Assembly (NCBI GenBank): GCA_028671895.1
Contig: CM053802.1
Coordinates: 14,453,631-14,517,630 of the forward strand
DNA length: 64,000 bases
Source of the DNA: Oenanthe sinensis
Lineage: Eukaryota; Streptophyta; Magnoliopsida; Apiales; Apiaceae
Reading direction: 5' to 3'
Shown: piece after piece, positions 11,754-24,942 of the stretch
How positions within the stretch are numbered: the stretch's first letter is position 1
Layout of the letters: each line of letters opens with the position of its first letter
Made by a program: the position numbers and the translations under genes
The notes under the pieces: generated by a model
What the model was told of the DNA's origin: nothing
The model's input: only the letters and a program-made list of their open reading frames with translations
Databases searched by the model: none

Positions 11754-12498
11754 ATTCATGTGCTTGTATGTCATTACATTATATATTTCAGATTTTAGAG
11801 TTTGAATTTGAGGATTTTCATATTGTTCTAAATATTTATACCAGCTTTTAGAGTTTGAAGTTCTCATATTGCTCTACTTCTAATTGTGGCCCTTGAATCC
11901 TCCATGTACGGTAATTTCTTCTGATAAACAACGGTTGACTCTTATATTATGCAGAACGGGGAAGAAGTAATAAAAATGTCTCTATCTATATATCATACAA
12001 GCTTTATAACTCGGGTAATATACGGGATGACTAAGTAAATATATTTTTGTTGGTACTAACGTAAAGGTTTGTGCAAGTACGTGATTTTTCGTTAAAATTG
12101 TTAAATTATTGTGGATAATTGTATATTGTGATATATAGTTAGTGAGCATCAAACCAACTCACTCGGATCTAGCAAGTAATTCATCTTTGACAACAAAAAG
12201 GGAGATGCTTCAAGCAAACCTACTCTTGGAATTGAGTGGTGTACCAGTGAGAAGTTTGTAGGGAAGAACTTAGTACCCAGAACCAGCTGGACCCCTTTTC
12301 CAATGCTGCAGCCAGAGGTCAGCTAATGCCAAACATACAGAGCCTGCTGTTTTTCACCTACAAAGCATGTAGATTTAATATTGAGATAATTGAGCAGGTG
12401 CAATCACTTTGAATCAGATGCGATGAAATTTCAGAGGTAGTAATCTTGAAATTTGGAGTAGATATATGTAGAGATCGCTCTACCTTGCTTTGCTGTGG
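11754..12498 (+). other. Intergenic with a possible exon remnant
   Basis: Mostly AT-rich. An open stretch of about 43 codons at 12,191-12,319 (contains LGIEWCTSEKFVGKN and RTSWTPFPML) looks more protein-like than its surroundings and ends at a possible GT donor. I cannot assign it. Nothing else was supported. Confidence 0.25.
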
Positions 12499-13722
12499 CA
12501 GGGAAATCTCTGAATTATACGTGCATTTGTGATTCATCATGAGTTCTGTTATAATTGTATTCATACATCTGTTGATGCATACTGTAGAATACATGCACAT
12601 ATGTAGAAGTGTTGTGAATTTTTTTACGTGTACTAAAAGATACAAATGAAGCTCTTTTGTACAATATATAGATCTTATCATCTTACTGGCGGTGTTGTGG
12701 CCAACCCTGGTAGCTGTTAGGTTAAACCTCTGGCATTACTTTTCTCTGCAATTTGTTGTTTGTAGATGTGAATTTATTTTATCAATGGGGAGGATTTACT
12801 TGAGATCTTTACGGAAGTCTTCCTTGTTATAGTTTGTTTAAAATTCATATTTAACAGTGCATCTCTAGATTGAAGGTCAATCAAGTCATATTTCTGTTTG
12901 GTATCATATGAAATTACGCTGCATCTCTGGATTGCATGCCAATTGAGTCTATGGAGCTTGTTATTTGCATCATCTATGCAGCTACATTAGATATTGTTTT
13001 TGGTCAAGGTAGGTTTCTCAAGATGAAACAAATTCAGACAAAGCTTCTTAACTTAAAAGGAATATGGGATCAGAATTCTCTGGCATGATAAAAGAGGCTA
13101 ACATACTTGGCAGGGCAATCTCTGAATTATACGTGCATTTGTGATTCGTCATGAGTTCTGTTATAATTGTATTCATACATCTGTTGATGCATACTGTAGA
13201 ATACATGCACATATGTAGAAGTGTTGTGAATTTTTTTACGTGTACTAAAAGATACAAATGAAGCTCTTTTGTACAATATATAGATCTTATCATCTTACTG
13301 GCGGTGTTGTGGCCAACCGTGGTAGCTGTTAGGTTAAACCTCTGGCATTACTTTTCTCTGCAATTTGTTGTTTGTAGATGTGAATTTATTTTATCAATGG
13401 GGAGGATTTACTTGAGATCTTTACGGAAGTCTTCCTTGTTATAGTTTGTTTAAAATTCATATTTAACAGTGCATCTCTAGATTGAAGGTCAATCAAGTCA
13501 TATTTCTGTTTGTTATCATATGAAATTACGCTGCATCTCTGGATTGCATGCCAATTGAGTCTATGGAGCTTGTTATTTGCATCATCTATGCAGCTACATT
13601 AGATATTGTTTTTGGTCAAGGTAGGTTTCTCAAGAGAAACAAATTCAGACAAAGCTTCTTAACTTAAAAGGAATATGGGATCAGAATTCTCTGGCATGAT
13701 AAAAGAGGCTAACATACTTGGC
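12499..13722. repeat. 612-bp tandem duplication
   Basis: Two units, about 12,499-13,110 and 13,111-13,722, are nearly identical. Each includes the end of SEND1-derived intron 3 and the start of exon 4. The junction at 13,111 cuts the first exon 4 copy in mid-codon run, so the duplication happened after the SEND1 segment arrived. Confidence 0.9.
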
Positions 13723-16243
13723 ATGGCACTTGGGATTCCTTGTATATTTAGGTAATATAGTTCTATCTTTCACCCAGTCAATATTAATATTCAATAACAA
13801 AGGAGTGAGATCGTACTTTGTCAAATTTTGGACTTTGGGATTTGGCATGAATGGGTACAGATGCACTCCTTTTTGTCACTCACTCTAATAGGAACGAAAC
13901 TGTTTGGAACTAGTAGTTTGTATGTTTTTTTAATGTTAAACACAAAATTTCTCATCCTCTCTTTATATGTATAAGTAATATATGACTATTGTTGGTCAGT
14001 CCCATTTTCTCTGATTTCTTGTTCTACATATCTAAAGTAACTTTGGTAATCTGTTCCTAACTACACAGTCTCGAGGAAGTTGAAGCTCAGTGTGCACTAC
14101 TAAATTCAGAATCATTATGTGTAAGCGGAACCCTCTGTTTTTTAGTTTTTCAAACTATATTCATATACTGTGTGTGTAATGAAAATATGTTTCACATGCA
14201 ATATCACGCATGCCTGTTATTTTCAGGATGGATGTTTCACTTCAGATTCTGATATATTTTTGTTTGGTGCGAGAACAGTGTATAGAGATATATGTCTTGG
14301 TATTTTCTTTCTCCTTTTTTCGAGAAACCTTTGTTTTTAGCTGTTTTGCTTTTATTTGTTTTATATTGTTATTTCTGAATGAGGGTTGATGATACAGGTG
14401 AAGGTGGTTATGTTGTCGATTATGAGATGAATGACATTGAGAAAAAGCTCGGTTTTGGAAGAAATTCCAAAACTTTAAGTAGAACTTGGATCAAATTTCT
14501 ACTTAAAGCATAGTAGCCACCTTTAAGTAGGATTTTTGTAAGCTTAATTACAAAGGTAAAATGAAGAACTTGGATCAAATTTCTGATAAAACAAAAAGAA
14601 AGTATTATCATCTCGTATTTGGAATTTTTATTTCCATCATTTTAGCCTAATTGTTTTTTTACCCAGTGATTCATTGGTTGAACTTCATCCCGGCTTTTCT
14701 TTAGTAGTCTCAGTCGAATCTTGTGAACTTCATCTGAAGTAGAAATGTTTAGTGAAGCACTAGGAGTTCTTGTGGCCTTGTATATAGAAATTAATGAAGC
14801 AGCTGCATTGTTTTTTATGCAATACAGGTGGAAATCTACATTTCTATAATTGATGGTTTTTTAAACATTCACTCATCTTGTTGCTCAAAAATTGATATAG
14901 AACTAGAGCTGTAAACGAACTGGACATGTTCGGTAAGCTCGGTATGTTCGTCCGTGTTCGAGTTCGTTAAGCTCGTCCGATAAGCTTAATGAACTCGAGT
15001 TCAAACAATAAAATATGTTCGGTAAGGTTGTCGAACATTGTTCGGTTCGTTAGGATTTTCGTCCGAGTTCGTTAAGAGTTCATCCGAGTTCGTTCGAGTT
15101 CGGTAAGCTCGAGTTCGTTCGATAAAAAATAATAATATTTACAATTTTTTTATTTTTTTTATTTTTCAAATTATTATATATATTTTTTTACAATATTATA
15201 TATATAATTACCGAACTGTTCGTGTTCGGTTCGTGTTCGGTTCGGTTCGGTATGTTCGCGAACTGTTCGTGTTCGTTCGGTTCGTTACCGAACTCGAGTT
15301 CGGACAAGAAAAATTGTCCGATAAGCTTATCGAACATTGTTCGGTTCGTTAAGAATTTGTTCGTGTTCGTTAAAAGTTCGTCCGAGTTCGGTTCGTTTAC
15401 AGCTCTATATAGAACTATAGAAGTTGCTAAAAAACAATAGCAATTGGTAATAATGATTAATGAAGGATTTGCATCAACAGTAATGATTTAGTGAATCTGT
15501 AATTTTGTACTCTCTATATATGTCGTCTCATTTTTGATATTCCACAATCAATGTCCAGTCACCAAGTATAATTTAAACTCGACAAACTTTCTGCAGTAGT
15601 TACTCTGGTCACATCTGCATTGAGTCAAAACACAGAAATAATAATGCAGTGTTTTTGGTTGTCCGTTACATTGACCCTCTAATACTTAACTTACTAAGCT
15701 TCTAGATTTATACCAAGGATTCCTGTTTACACTTTTTAAATGATCTGATTGATGTTCTTTTCTAATTGTTAACTAGCCTTCTACTATGCTTCAAATTCAT
15801 TTCCTACTTGAGAGTTAATAATCTATCCTTTCTTATTTTGTTACTTTTCTTTTCCAAAGTTTACTATCTGTATGTAATGGATGTAACATGTAATCAGAAA
15901 TCAAACACAGGAAGAGACTATGAATCTTTATTTCATTATACAAGTTAAAATGATATATTTCTTGTTTTGGCCATAAAAATAAGATGATTATTCTGTTATC
16001 TGTTTACGATGGCATTCCTGGGTGATTTATTGAGGTTACATACTACACTTGTAAGTTAACCGTTGATATAATGATCAGATGCGTATATCCTTCCAAAGAT
16101 TGCTGAAAGGAAGCAGAGGCAGTTTGCCAATTTGCGTTCTACTTCATCGGGACTTGGACTTGTACCTCCATTGGACAAGGTAATGACAATTGTGTTCGAG
16201 TGATGATTAATTTCTAAAATTCCAACTTTGACTTGTCACTTGG
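12950..16243 (+). pseudogene. Truncated SEND1/GEN-like pseudogene
   Basis: Colinear with the intact gene at 26,910-36,176 but starts inside intron 3 and stops just after exon 12. Present: exon 4 twice (13,013 to about 13,112, truncated; 13,625-13,751 with a 1-bp deletion), exon 5 (14,069-14,120), exon 6 (14,227-14,299), exon 7 (14,398 to about 14,468, losing its last codon and donor) and exon 12 (16,079-16,179). A deletion joins exon 7 directly to intron 11 sequence, removing exons 8-11 and the GSDY catalytic segment. Exons 1-3, 13 and 14 are absent. No functional nuclease can be made. It carries a hAT element in the intron 11-derived part. Confidence 0.9.
14905..15406. mobile_element. Non-autonomous hAT-like element in SEND1 pseudogene
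   Basis: Ends AGAGCTGTAAACGAAC and GTTCGTTTACAGCTCT are perfect inverted repeats. The interior is packed with CGAGTTCG and TTCGGT motifs. It is flanked by the 10-bp direct repeat ATATAGAACT (895-904 and 407-416 within those kilobases). hAT insertions normally give 8 bp, so two extra matching bases may be chance. The intact gene lacks this insertion at the matching intron 11 site. Confidence 0.8.
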
Positions 16244-17713
16244 CGATACCGAGAAATCTTTGAACCCAAAAAATTGATAAAATATCTTGATAATAGCAAA
16301 TAATTTAATTGAATTGAAGTCGACATTTTTACATTAAAAATATCGTTTATTATTATTTAACTAAAATTGTATTATAATATTAGGAGTATCACATGTATTT
16401 TATATTAAGTTATGTCAAAAAGTTTATTTAGAGAAAAATTATAAACAAAATAGTCAAAGAAATATATAAAATGTTTGATTTTTAATAAAAAATTATAAAA
16501 TCAAAATTTTTTTTTATTTAACAACGCAAAAGCATAATTTCTGCATATGAATTTTATTTCACTGTTTTGTGAAGTCATAGATGAATTATCCCGTTTTAAT
16601 GAAAAGTACAAAATATTTACAATAAACATGATGTTATTCAAATGAAAACATGTATTAAAATAGAATAAAAGAAAAAGATGTACCTAGAAAAAGATTAAGA
16701 TGATAGGGACAAGCCAAACTATGACATCGAGGGATAGGCGTTGAAGCGAAAGACGGGAACGAGTGCGAGAAATTGGGATGAATAGAATACTGTCAAAATG
16801 GGAAGACTTGAAATGAGATTGACACTGCAATTCGGCTCACTATACCATTTATTTTTTTATGGGGTTTCCCGATTTATCAATTACTAAGTAAATATCAAGT
16901 TTAAATTAAATATTAATTTAATATAATTTTTCCTATTTTATGACAGTAGTCATGAATCTATTTTACATTTTCAATCTATTTTATTCAACAATCTATTAAA
17001 TATAGAATAGACAATTGTTATGCATGATTAAAGCCTTTCCAGCTTCAAAATTCATCTGATAATGAGAACTTGATTTTGAATTTGAATATTCAAATTTCAC
17101 ATAATTTTCACTTTTTTTTTTTTTTTTTTTTTGTCTTTTAGCCTTATCTTTCCTTTAAATTTGTTACTCTCAACTGTTCTCATATCTATTAAACTAAGAA
17201 TCTATCATTTATATTAATTATATTTATATTCAAAATCGAGGTAACGGCGCCCGGCGATACCGAGAAATCTTTTAACACAAGGAATTGACAAAATATCTTG
17301 ATAATAGCAAATAATTTAATTGAATTGGAGTTGACATTTTTACATTAAAAAATATCATTTAGTATAATTTAACTAAAATTGTATTAATATATTAGAAGTA
17401 TCACATGTATTTTATTTTAAGTTATATCAAAAAGTTTATTTAAAGAAAAATTATAAACAAAATAGTCAAAGAAATATATAAAATAATTGTTTTTTAATAA
17501 ACAATTATAAAATCAAAATAAAATTTTATTCAACAACGCAAAAGCATAATGTAATTTGATTTCACTGTTTTGGGAAGTCATAGAGGGATTATCCTATTTT
17601 AATGAAAAGTGCAACATATTTACAATAAACATGGTATTATTCATATGAAAACATGTATTAAAATAGAACAAAAGGAAAAAAGTACCTACAAAAAGATTAA
17701 TATGATAGTGATT
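16244..17713. repeat. Direct repeats of ~460 bp separated by ~550 bp
   Basis: 16,244-16,707 and 17,255-17,713 both begin CGATACCGAGAAATCTTT and run colinearly to an AAAGATTAA-ATGATAG motif. The first copy abuts the point where SEND1 pseudogene homology ends (after CTTGTCACTTGG). They could be LTRs of a small TRIM-like element or a tandem duplication. TG...CA ends and a primer site were not recognised. The spacer 16,708-17,254 has no coding signal apart from a T-tract at about 17,110-17,132. Confidence 0.7.
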
Positions 17714-17984
17714 ATTACCTATGTCCCAAATTAATATATTTTACATTTTCAATATGAATTAGAATAAATACCACTATCTATCAAATTTGAATCAATTAGA
17801 ATAAAATTTAATCATAAATTTTAAAAAATTATATTCAAAATGATTATTTTATTTTTTAGTTGTTGCTCTAATTAAGTATTATAATTTCCGTTACAACCAG
17901 ATTTTATGTAAAAAAAAATCTAAAGTTTAATTTTAATAAAAATATTGCATTTAATTTTTTTAGCAAAAATTCACTATATAAAAT

Positions 17985-19122
17985 TGTTAGGAATCTATGT
18001 AACTTTGATGATAACATTAAACCTTAGAATCATAAAATTATATTTTATTGTAACTGATCAATTGATATGAAAATTATAAATATCGATTGATTATTAAACC
18101 ATTTATCAGTTGACATGTTTATGTTAATCAACTGATAATATGGATGGTAGCATAGATGTACTTAGTCTATCTCAATTGTTATGACCTTAGTTGATTGATA
18201 ATTTCTTGTCGATTGATACTAGATTCGATTAATATTGGTTATCAATTGATGTATAATTTAAACTGTCAAATTATAATTATTTGAAGACATGAAAATTGTA
18301 CAAGTGAATGATTATGATCAATTGATATTGAGGCATCAACGGATAGAAGATCAATTGATGAAAAGTCAAGTCAAAGATTGAAAACCATCAATTGATATGA
18401 AAAACCATTGATTAATATATCGATGGATAACATCTATCAATCGACAAGTCAACAGCTATTATCAATTGATGGGTATCAAGATCAATCGAAGAAGAATATT
18501 AGTTGATGGATACAAGAGTTGATGGATACAAAGAAGAATCAATTGATATGCCTAACATGAAATTATCAATTGATAGGGACTGCACGACAAGACATAAAGC
18601 ATACATATGGAAGACAGTCTATACTGACTGTGAAGACTCAGAGTGAAGTTGTCTTTCCAAATCTGAAGACATTTCTCAAAATAGAAAAAGAAGGCAAAAT
18701 GAAAGATAGACCAGAAACAATCATAGAATAGATTAATTATTTTATACTTCTTCTAGGAATTGTAAACATACTTGTGTTATTTAAACAAGTGTGGTAGCAT
18801 TGTTAGAAAATAGACAAGTTAGACAATATTTGAGAATCAACTATTCAGCCTTAAAATACTTGTAAGAACAATTGATTTTATTTTCTAACCTTGTAATCGC
18901 AGTTAAGTTTCATTAACCTAGATCATTTGAGTAAAAATACATACTGATGGATAAATCAATCCATCAGTAATTTTAAAAATCTTATGTTTGTTCAAATACT
19001 TGTCCTAGCTTTAATTATTCTTATTTTAAATATTATCAAGAAAATGTTAAAAGTTTTAACAGGTGAAATATTTGTATTCAACCCCCCTTCTACAAATATT
19101 GACATTGTTCTAAGAAATAACA
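17985..19122 (+). repeat. 5' LTR of the Sirevirus-like element
   Basis: Begins TGTTAGGAATC and ends AAATAACA, two bases before the primer binding site, giving an LTR of about 1.14 kb. It contains at least eight copies of ATCAATTGAT between 18,057 and 18,575. The matching 3' LTR is missing, so the element's age cannot be read from LTR divergence. Confidence 0.75.
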
Positions 19123-19124
19123 AT

Positions 19125-19136
19125 TGGTATCAGAGC
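19125..19136 (+). other. Primer binding site
   Basis: TGGTATCAGAGC, the standard plant copia primer site complementary to the 3' end of initiator methionine tRNA. It fixes the 5' LTR end two bases upstream. Confidence 0.9.
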
Positions 19137-19181
19137 AGGCTTTTAACAAACAAAAAGTTTAAAGATCTAGAACAAGTCAAT

Positions 19182-21649
19182 ATGGGCCAAAAGGATTCAG
19201 GTGTAAAGATTCTAGTGTTGGAAAAAGATGAGTACTTTGCATGGAAAGTTAAAATGCACCTGCATCTACTTTCTCTTGACCCATCCTATGTTTAATGTAT
19301 AGAGAAAGGTCCTCATGTTCCCATGAAGCTGGTCACGTGTGTAAATCCTGATGGAACTCCTACATTTGACAAACATGTTCAAAAACTCATCGTTGAGTTC
19401 AAGAAGAGGATGAAAATGAAGTGCTTAAGGACAAAAATGCCATGAACATTCTATTCAATGGTCTAGATAAAGATATGTTTGACAATGTAATAAACTGCAC
19501 TTCATCAAAGGAGGTATGAAATACTCTTCAAACTCTATGTAAAGGGACTGAACATGTAAGGAAAAACAAGATGCAACTCTTGATTCAGAAATATGAATCT
19601 TTTCATTTCAAGAGTGGAGAATCCATCAATGACACCTATAGTAGCTTCCAAAAGCTTTTGAATGGACTAAAACTATATGGTAGGGTTTATGCTATTGAAG
19701 ATACAAATCTGAAATTTCTTAAATCTCTTCCAAAGGAATGGAAACCTATGACTGTTTCTATTCGACAATCTCATGACTTCAAGGATTACAATCTTGAGAA
19801 ACTTTATGGTATTCTCAAGACATATGAGTTGGAAATTCAACAAGATGAAGAGATTGAGAATAGTCAAAGAAAAGACTATGACTTTAATGGTCAATGGAAA
19901 TGAAGACAAAAAGGGAAACAGTGAAAGTGCCTGTGTAGATGGATCTATCATGATGGCTGGTGATGTTGTTGAAGAATCATCCAAAGGAAAGGGAAAAGGC
20001 AAATGTGAAGAAAGTGAAGCATTCTCTCAGGATGATTTAGATGAGATTGATGAACACCTTGCATTTCTGTCAAGGAAATTCTCAAAGCTAAAATTCAAGA
20101 GGAATCCAAATGCTCAAAAGCCTGGATCCCAGTTTAGAATTGACAACCAAAATAAGAATTTGGTTGACATATCAAAGTTCAAATCTTTTAACTGTGGATT
20201 GACTAGTCATTTCTCCAATGAGTGCAGAAAGCCAAAGCAAGAGAAGAAGGCAAAATCATATGATGGCATTGACTATAAAAAGAAGTATTTTGATCTTCTC
20301 AAATAAAAAAAAATGCTTTTATAACTGAAGAGAAAGACTGGGCTGCTGAGGATAGTGATTCTAAAGAATTCATCAATCTAGCACTAATGACCAATCACAA
20401 AGATGAAGATGCTAGTTCATCATTAAATCAGGTACTAGCTACTAACTTTTCTGAATTATCAAAAGATGAATGCAGTAGTGCTATATATGAAATGTCTAAT
20501 GAATTGTATAATTTGCATGTCATTTTAAAATCTCTAAACAAAGAAAATCGCAAGTTAAATAACACCATTGATGCCTTAGCTGAGAGAAATAATTTTCTTG
20601 AAAATGAACTTATTTGTTTAAAAATATTCAAGCAGGAAAGTAAGGATGCTAGGGATGAACTAGTAAACAGTTTGAGAAGAGAAGAATTGTTAAAAGAACA
20701 ATTTAGTTGGAGAAATTGAAACCATTAACAAATGGAATAGGTCTGCTAAAACTGCCAAACAAATTATTGATGTTGAGGGTTTAGATACTTTAGGAGAATC
20801 CTCTAAATCAATAGGCAAACCATTGATTAACACCTCAATGGATAAAGATCAATCGACTGTTAATCCTCTATCAATCAATGATGATTATCAATCGATTAAT
20901 GCTGAATCAACTGATAAGCATCCATCGACATGTAAACCATCAATGGCTAACAAGAAGAACAAATTTAGCACCCCTATAAAATTTGTTAAGGAAAAAGATC
21001 CCGTAAATCAAGTTGAGACTAAGGTTGAAAAGATCAATATTGGTAGCTTATCTAAGAAATAATTAAAAGTCAAATTGGAAAAGATATCATCTGTTGAAAT
21101 TAATCACCCTAAGTCTGAGAAAAAGAAAAAGAAAAAGAATAGGAATGAAAAGGTAGGCATAAATAAGCACAATAATTACACTCCTGATATGTATGCACCT
21201 AGAAAGGTTTGTGCTAGATGTGGTAGTGTAAATCATTTATCTATGCATTGCAAGAGAGAAAAAAGTTCCATACCTGTAAATGATTTGAATGCACATACCA
21301 TGTCTACAAATATCATGTTGCCAATCCTATGCTCATGAATGCCATGTCTTTTAATTTGGTTGCACCATATGCTCACATGCCATATGCACAATTTCCATAC
21401 ATGTACAACCCATTCTTTGCATATGCAAATATGAACATGCCTGGAATGCCATGGAACATGCCTAATGTAGATAATGAAATGAATGGAAATTTTTCATGAG
21501 TTTTAAGGTGTCTGAGCCACAAAAGCCATCTCCCAAAGTTAAAGTGGATTTAAATCCACCAAAATAAAAGGAGCCAAAAGTGGCAAATAAGGCTCAGGCT
21601 GCACCTAATAAAAGAGGACCCAAGGCATCTTGGGTACCAAAAACAATTT
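19182..21649 (+). pseudogene. Degenerate copia gag
   Basis: Starts at an ATG (MGQKDSGVK) and reads in pieces over several frames: a capsid-like region near 19,571-19,903, a basic linker, a first CCHC knuckle whose leading Cys is not visible (near 20,190), a Ser/Asp-rich linker and a second intact CX2CX4HX4C knuckle (CARCGSVNHLSMHC, near 21,210). In-frame stops at about 19,293 and 19,904, among others, and frame changes show it is not functional. Confidence 0.8.
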
Positions 21650-24600
21650 GATTGGTTTTAAATGTGTGCAGGGAAACATGAGGAAGAATCTCTGGTGTCT
21701 AGACAGTGGATGCTCTAGGCACATGACATGAGATATGTCCCTGCTCAAAAAGTTTGTGGAAAAGACTGGCCCAGGAGTTACTTTTGGAGATAACATTAAA
21801 GGTTTTACTCTGGGATATGACTCTATTGTAAGTGAAAATGTTATCATTGAACCTGTAGCACTGGTTGATGGATTTTGCTGAGCATTAGACAACTGTGTGA
21901 TAATGGAAATAGTGTGTGGTTTTCAACTAGATCATGTATCATAGCCAACAAAGAATCTGGTGAAATTCTTTTAATTGGAGGAATAAAATGAATGTCTATG
22001 TGGTTGATTTTAATTTTATAAAAGTAAATTCAATGACATGTCTATTAAGCAAATCCAACACAAGTGAAAGCTGGATTTGACACAAGAAGCTATCACATCT
22101 AAATTTCAAAGCCATTAATCAATTGGTTAGAAAGAATTTGGTTAGAGGCATTCCACAGATGGAATTAACCAAGGATGGTTTGTGTGATGTTTGTCAAAAA
22201 GGAAAACAAAGGAAGGCATCATTCATGTCAAAGTCTGAATCATCAATTAACAAGCCTTTAGAGCTATTGCACATGGATTTATTTGGTCCTGTTAACATCA
22301 TGTCTATTGCCAAAAAGAAATATGCCTTAGTAATTGTGGATGACTTCACAAGATACACATGGGTACATTTCTTACATTCCAAGGATAAGGCAAATAAATT
22401 TATTATCAATCATATGAAGAATGTTGAAACTAGTACTTAATAGAAGGTTAAGAAAATAAGGAGTGATAATGGTACTGAATTTAAGAATGCAACAATGACA
22501 TAATTCTATAAAGAAAAAGGCATCACTCATCACTTCTCTGCTCCTAGAACTCCCCAACAAAATGGAGTTATTGAAAGGAAAAACAGAACCTTAATTGAAG
22601 TTGCTAGAACTATGTTAGAAGAAGCAAAACTTCCTACATATTTCTGGGCAGAAGCAATCAATACTGCTTGTTACATTCAGAATATTTCCATGGTCAAACA
22701 ATCACAATGCAAAACTCCATATCAATTGATGAATAAAGACAAGAAGCCAACAATAAATTTTATTCATGTCTTCGGCTGCAAATGTTTTTATCCTAAGGAA
22801 TCAGGGAGAAAATTTGGGAAAATTTGAAGCCAAGGCTGATGAGGCAATATTTGTTGGATATGGAATAACAACCAAGGCTTACAGAGTCTACGATCTTAGA
22901 TACATATTGTTATGGAATCTATGCATGTAGTCTTTGTTGACAAGAAAATTCAAGGGTTGTTTGATGAAGGATACCATGAATTTTTACATTTTGAGAATGA
23001 ATCAACTAGTAATGGTGAAGAAAGTGATGATGATGATGTGTAAATTTTAAGAAATCAAGTACCCAAAAATTCTCCATCAATTGATGTCAATACACCAACA
23101 AATAATTTATCAGTTGATGATAATCAATCGACTGATAATACATCAATTGATAATCCATCGATGGATAAAAGTTCTACTCATCAATCTTCAAGTAGAGTGT
23201 GCATCTCAGGGGGAGGGTTTTCAACCACTCATTCACATCACAATGATCATAACAATGCTAATGATCATGAAGCATCTTCCTCAAGGACAAATTTACCACC
23301 ACAAAGGAAATGGACCAAAAGTCATCCTTTGAGTTGATTATTGGAAATATAAATGATGGTGTCAAAACTAGAAGTGCAATTCAAATGAATGCTTGTATAG
23401 TAGCTTCCTGTCACAAGAAGAACAAAAAAGGATTGAAGAAGCCTTCAATGATCCTGATTGGGTGATAGCTATGCAAGAAGAGTTGAACCAGTTTGAAAGA
23501 AATAAGGTATGAAAGCTGGTGCCCAAATCAAAGAACAAATATGTTATTGGTACAAAATGGGTATTCAGGAATAAAATGGATGAATCTGGCATAGTGACAA
23601 GGAATAAAGCAAGATTAATGGTAAATGGATACTCACAAGAAGAAGATATATGTTTTGATGAAACTTTTGCTCCTGTTGCAAGATTGGAAACAATCAGAAT
23701 CTTTCTAGCTTATGCTTCTCATGCTAATTTCAAAGTCTACCAGAAGGATGTAAAAAGTGATTTTCTCAATGGAAAATTAGAGAAGTATATGTGGAACAAT
23801 CTCCTGGTTTTGAAGATCCTGTTCATCTTGGATTTGTGTACTATCTTCTCAAAGCACTGTATGGTTTGAAGCAAACACCTAGAGCCTGGTATGACACACC
23901 ATTTAAATTCTTGATTGAGAATCATTTTACAAGAGGTACTGTTGATAAAACTCTCTTTCATAGAAATGTCAGTAGTTCTAGTATATTTGTTCAAATCTAT
24001 GTAGATGATATTATCTTTGGCCCAACTAATGAAAAACTTTGTCAAAAATTTGCTATGTTGATGCAGAGTAAATATGAAATGAGCATGATGAGAGAACTTA
24101 CATATTTTCTTGGTTTGCAAGGAAAACAAGTTAAAGATGGTATTTTCATAAATCAAACTAAATACATTTCTGATTTATTAAGAAAATTTGATTTAAATGA
24201 ACGTTCAACTGCAAAAACTCTAATGACCACTGCAACTAAACTTGAATTGAATACCAAGAAAGCTAAGGTGGACATTTTAAGTTATAAAGGCCTGGTTGGC
24301 TCATTGTTATATTTAACTGCAAGTAGGCCATATATAATGTTTGCTACATGTCTTTGTGCTAGGTTTCAAGCTGATCCTAGAGAGTCTCATTTGATTGCAT
24401 TAAAAAGAATATTCAGGTATCTCAAAGGAACACCAAATATTAGAATTTGGTATCCTAGAGATTCTGGATTTGATCTAATTGGTTATTCAGATGCAGACTA
24501 TGCAAGTTGCAGAATTGACAAGAAAAACCCTACAGGCACTTGTCAATTTTTAGGAAACAAGCTGGTCTCATGGTTTAGCAAAAATCAAAATTCAGTATTT

Positions 24601-24942
24601 ACATTCACAACAGAGGCTGAATATATTGCTGCTAGAAGCTGTTGTGCACAAGTGTTATGGATGAGGAATCAATTGTTTGATTATGGATTTAACTTGAGCA
24701 AAATTCTAATATTCTGTGACAACACCAGTGCAATTGCTATTACTGAAAATCCAGTTCAACACTCAAGAACCAAACATATTGATATAAGGTACCACTTCAT
24801 TAGTGAACATGTAATGAATGATACTGTTGAATTATACTTTATTCCTAGTGAAAGACAACTTGCAAACATTTTTACCAAACCATTAGATGAATCTACCTTC
24901 AATAGGTTGGTCTGTGATTTAGGTATGCTTAACTATGTTTAA
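21650..24942 (+). pseudogene. Degenerate copia pol (PR-INT-RT-RNaseH)
   Basis: A protease-like DSG motif lies near 21,705. The integrase zinc-binding end and core (CDVCQKGKQ; HMDLFGP; VDDFTRYTW) span about 22,090-22,440 and later pieces. The reverse transcriptase starts near 23,520, with the catalytic YVDD at about 24,000. RNase H-like motifs (TEAEYIA; FCDNTSAI; SRTKHIDIRYHF) lead to a stop at 24,942. Stops and frameshifts break the integrase and the integrase-RT junction. The 383-codon frame from 23,791 is the longest surviving piece. Enzymatic activity is not expected. Confidence 0.9.

Noticed and set aside
12358..13293. Two nearly identical minus-strand frames (12,358-12,681 and 13,048-13,293) as a gene pair.
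   Set aside because: They are produced by the 612-bp tandem duplication of intron-derived sequence and have no recognisable domain.
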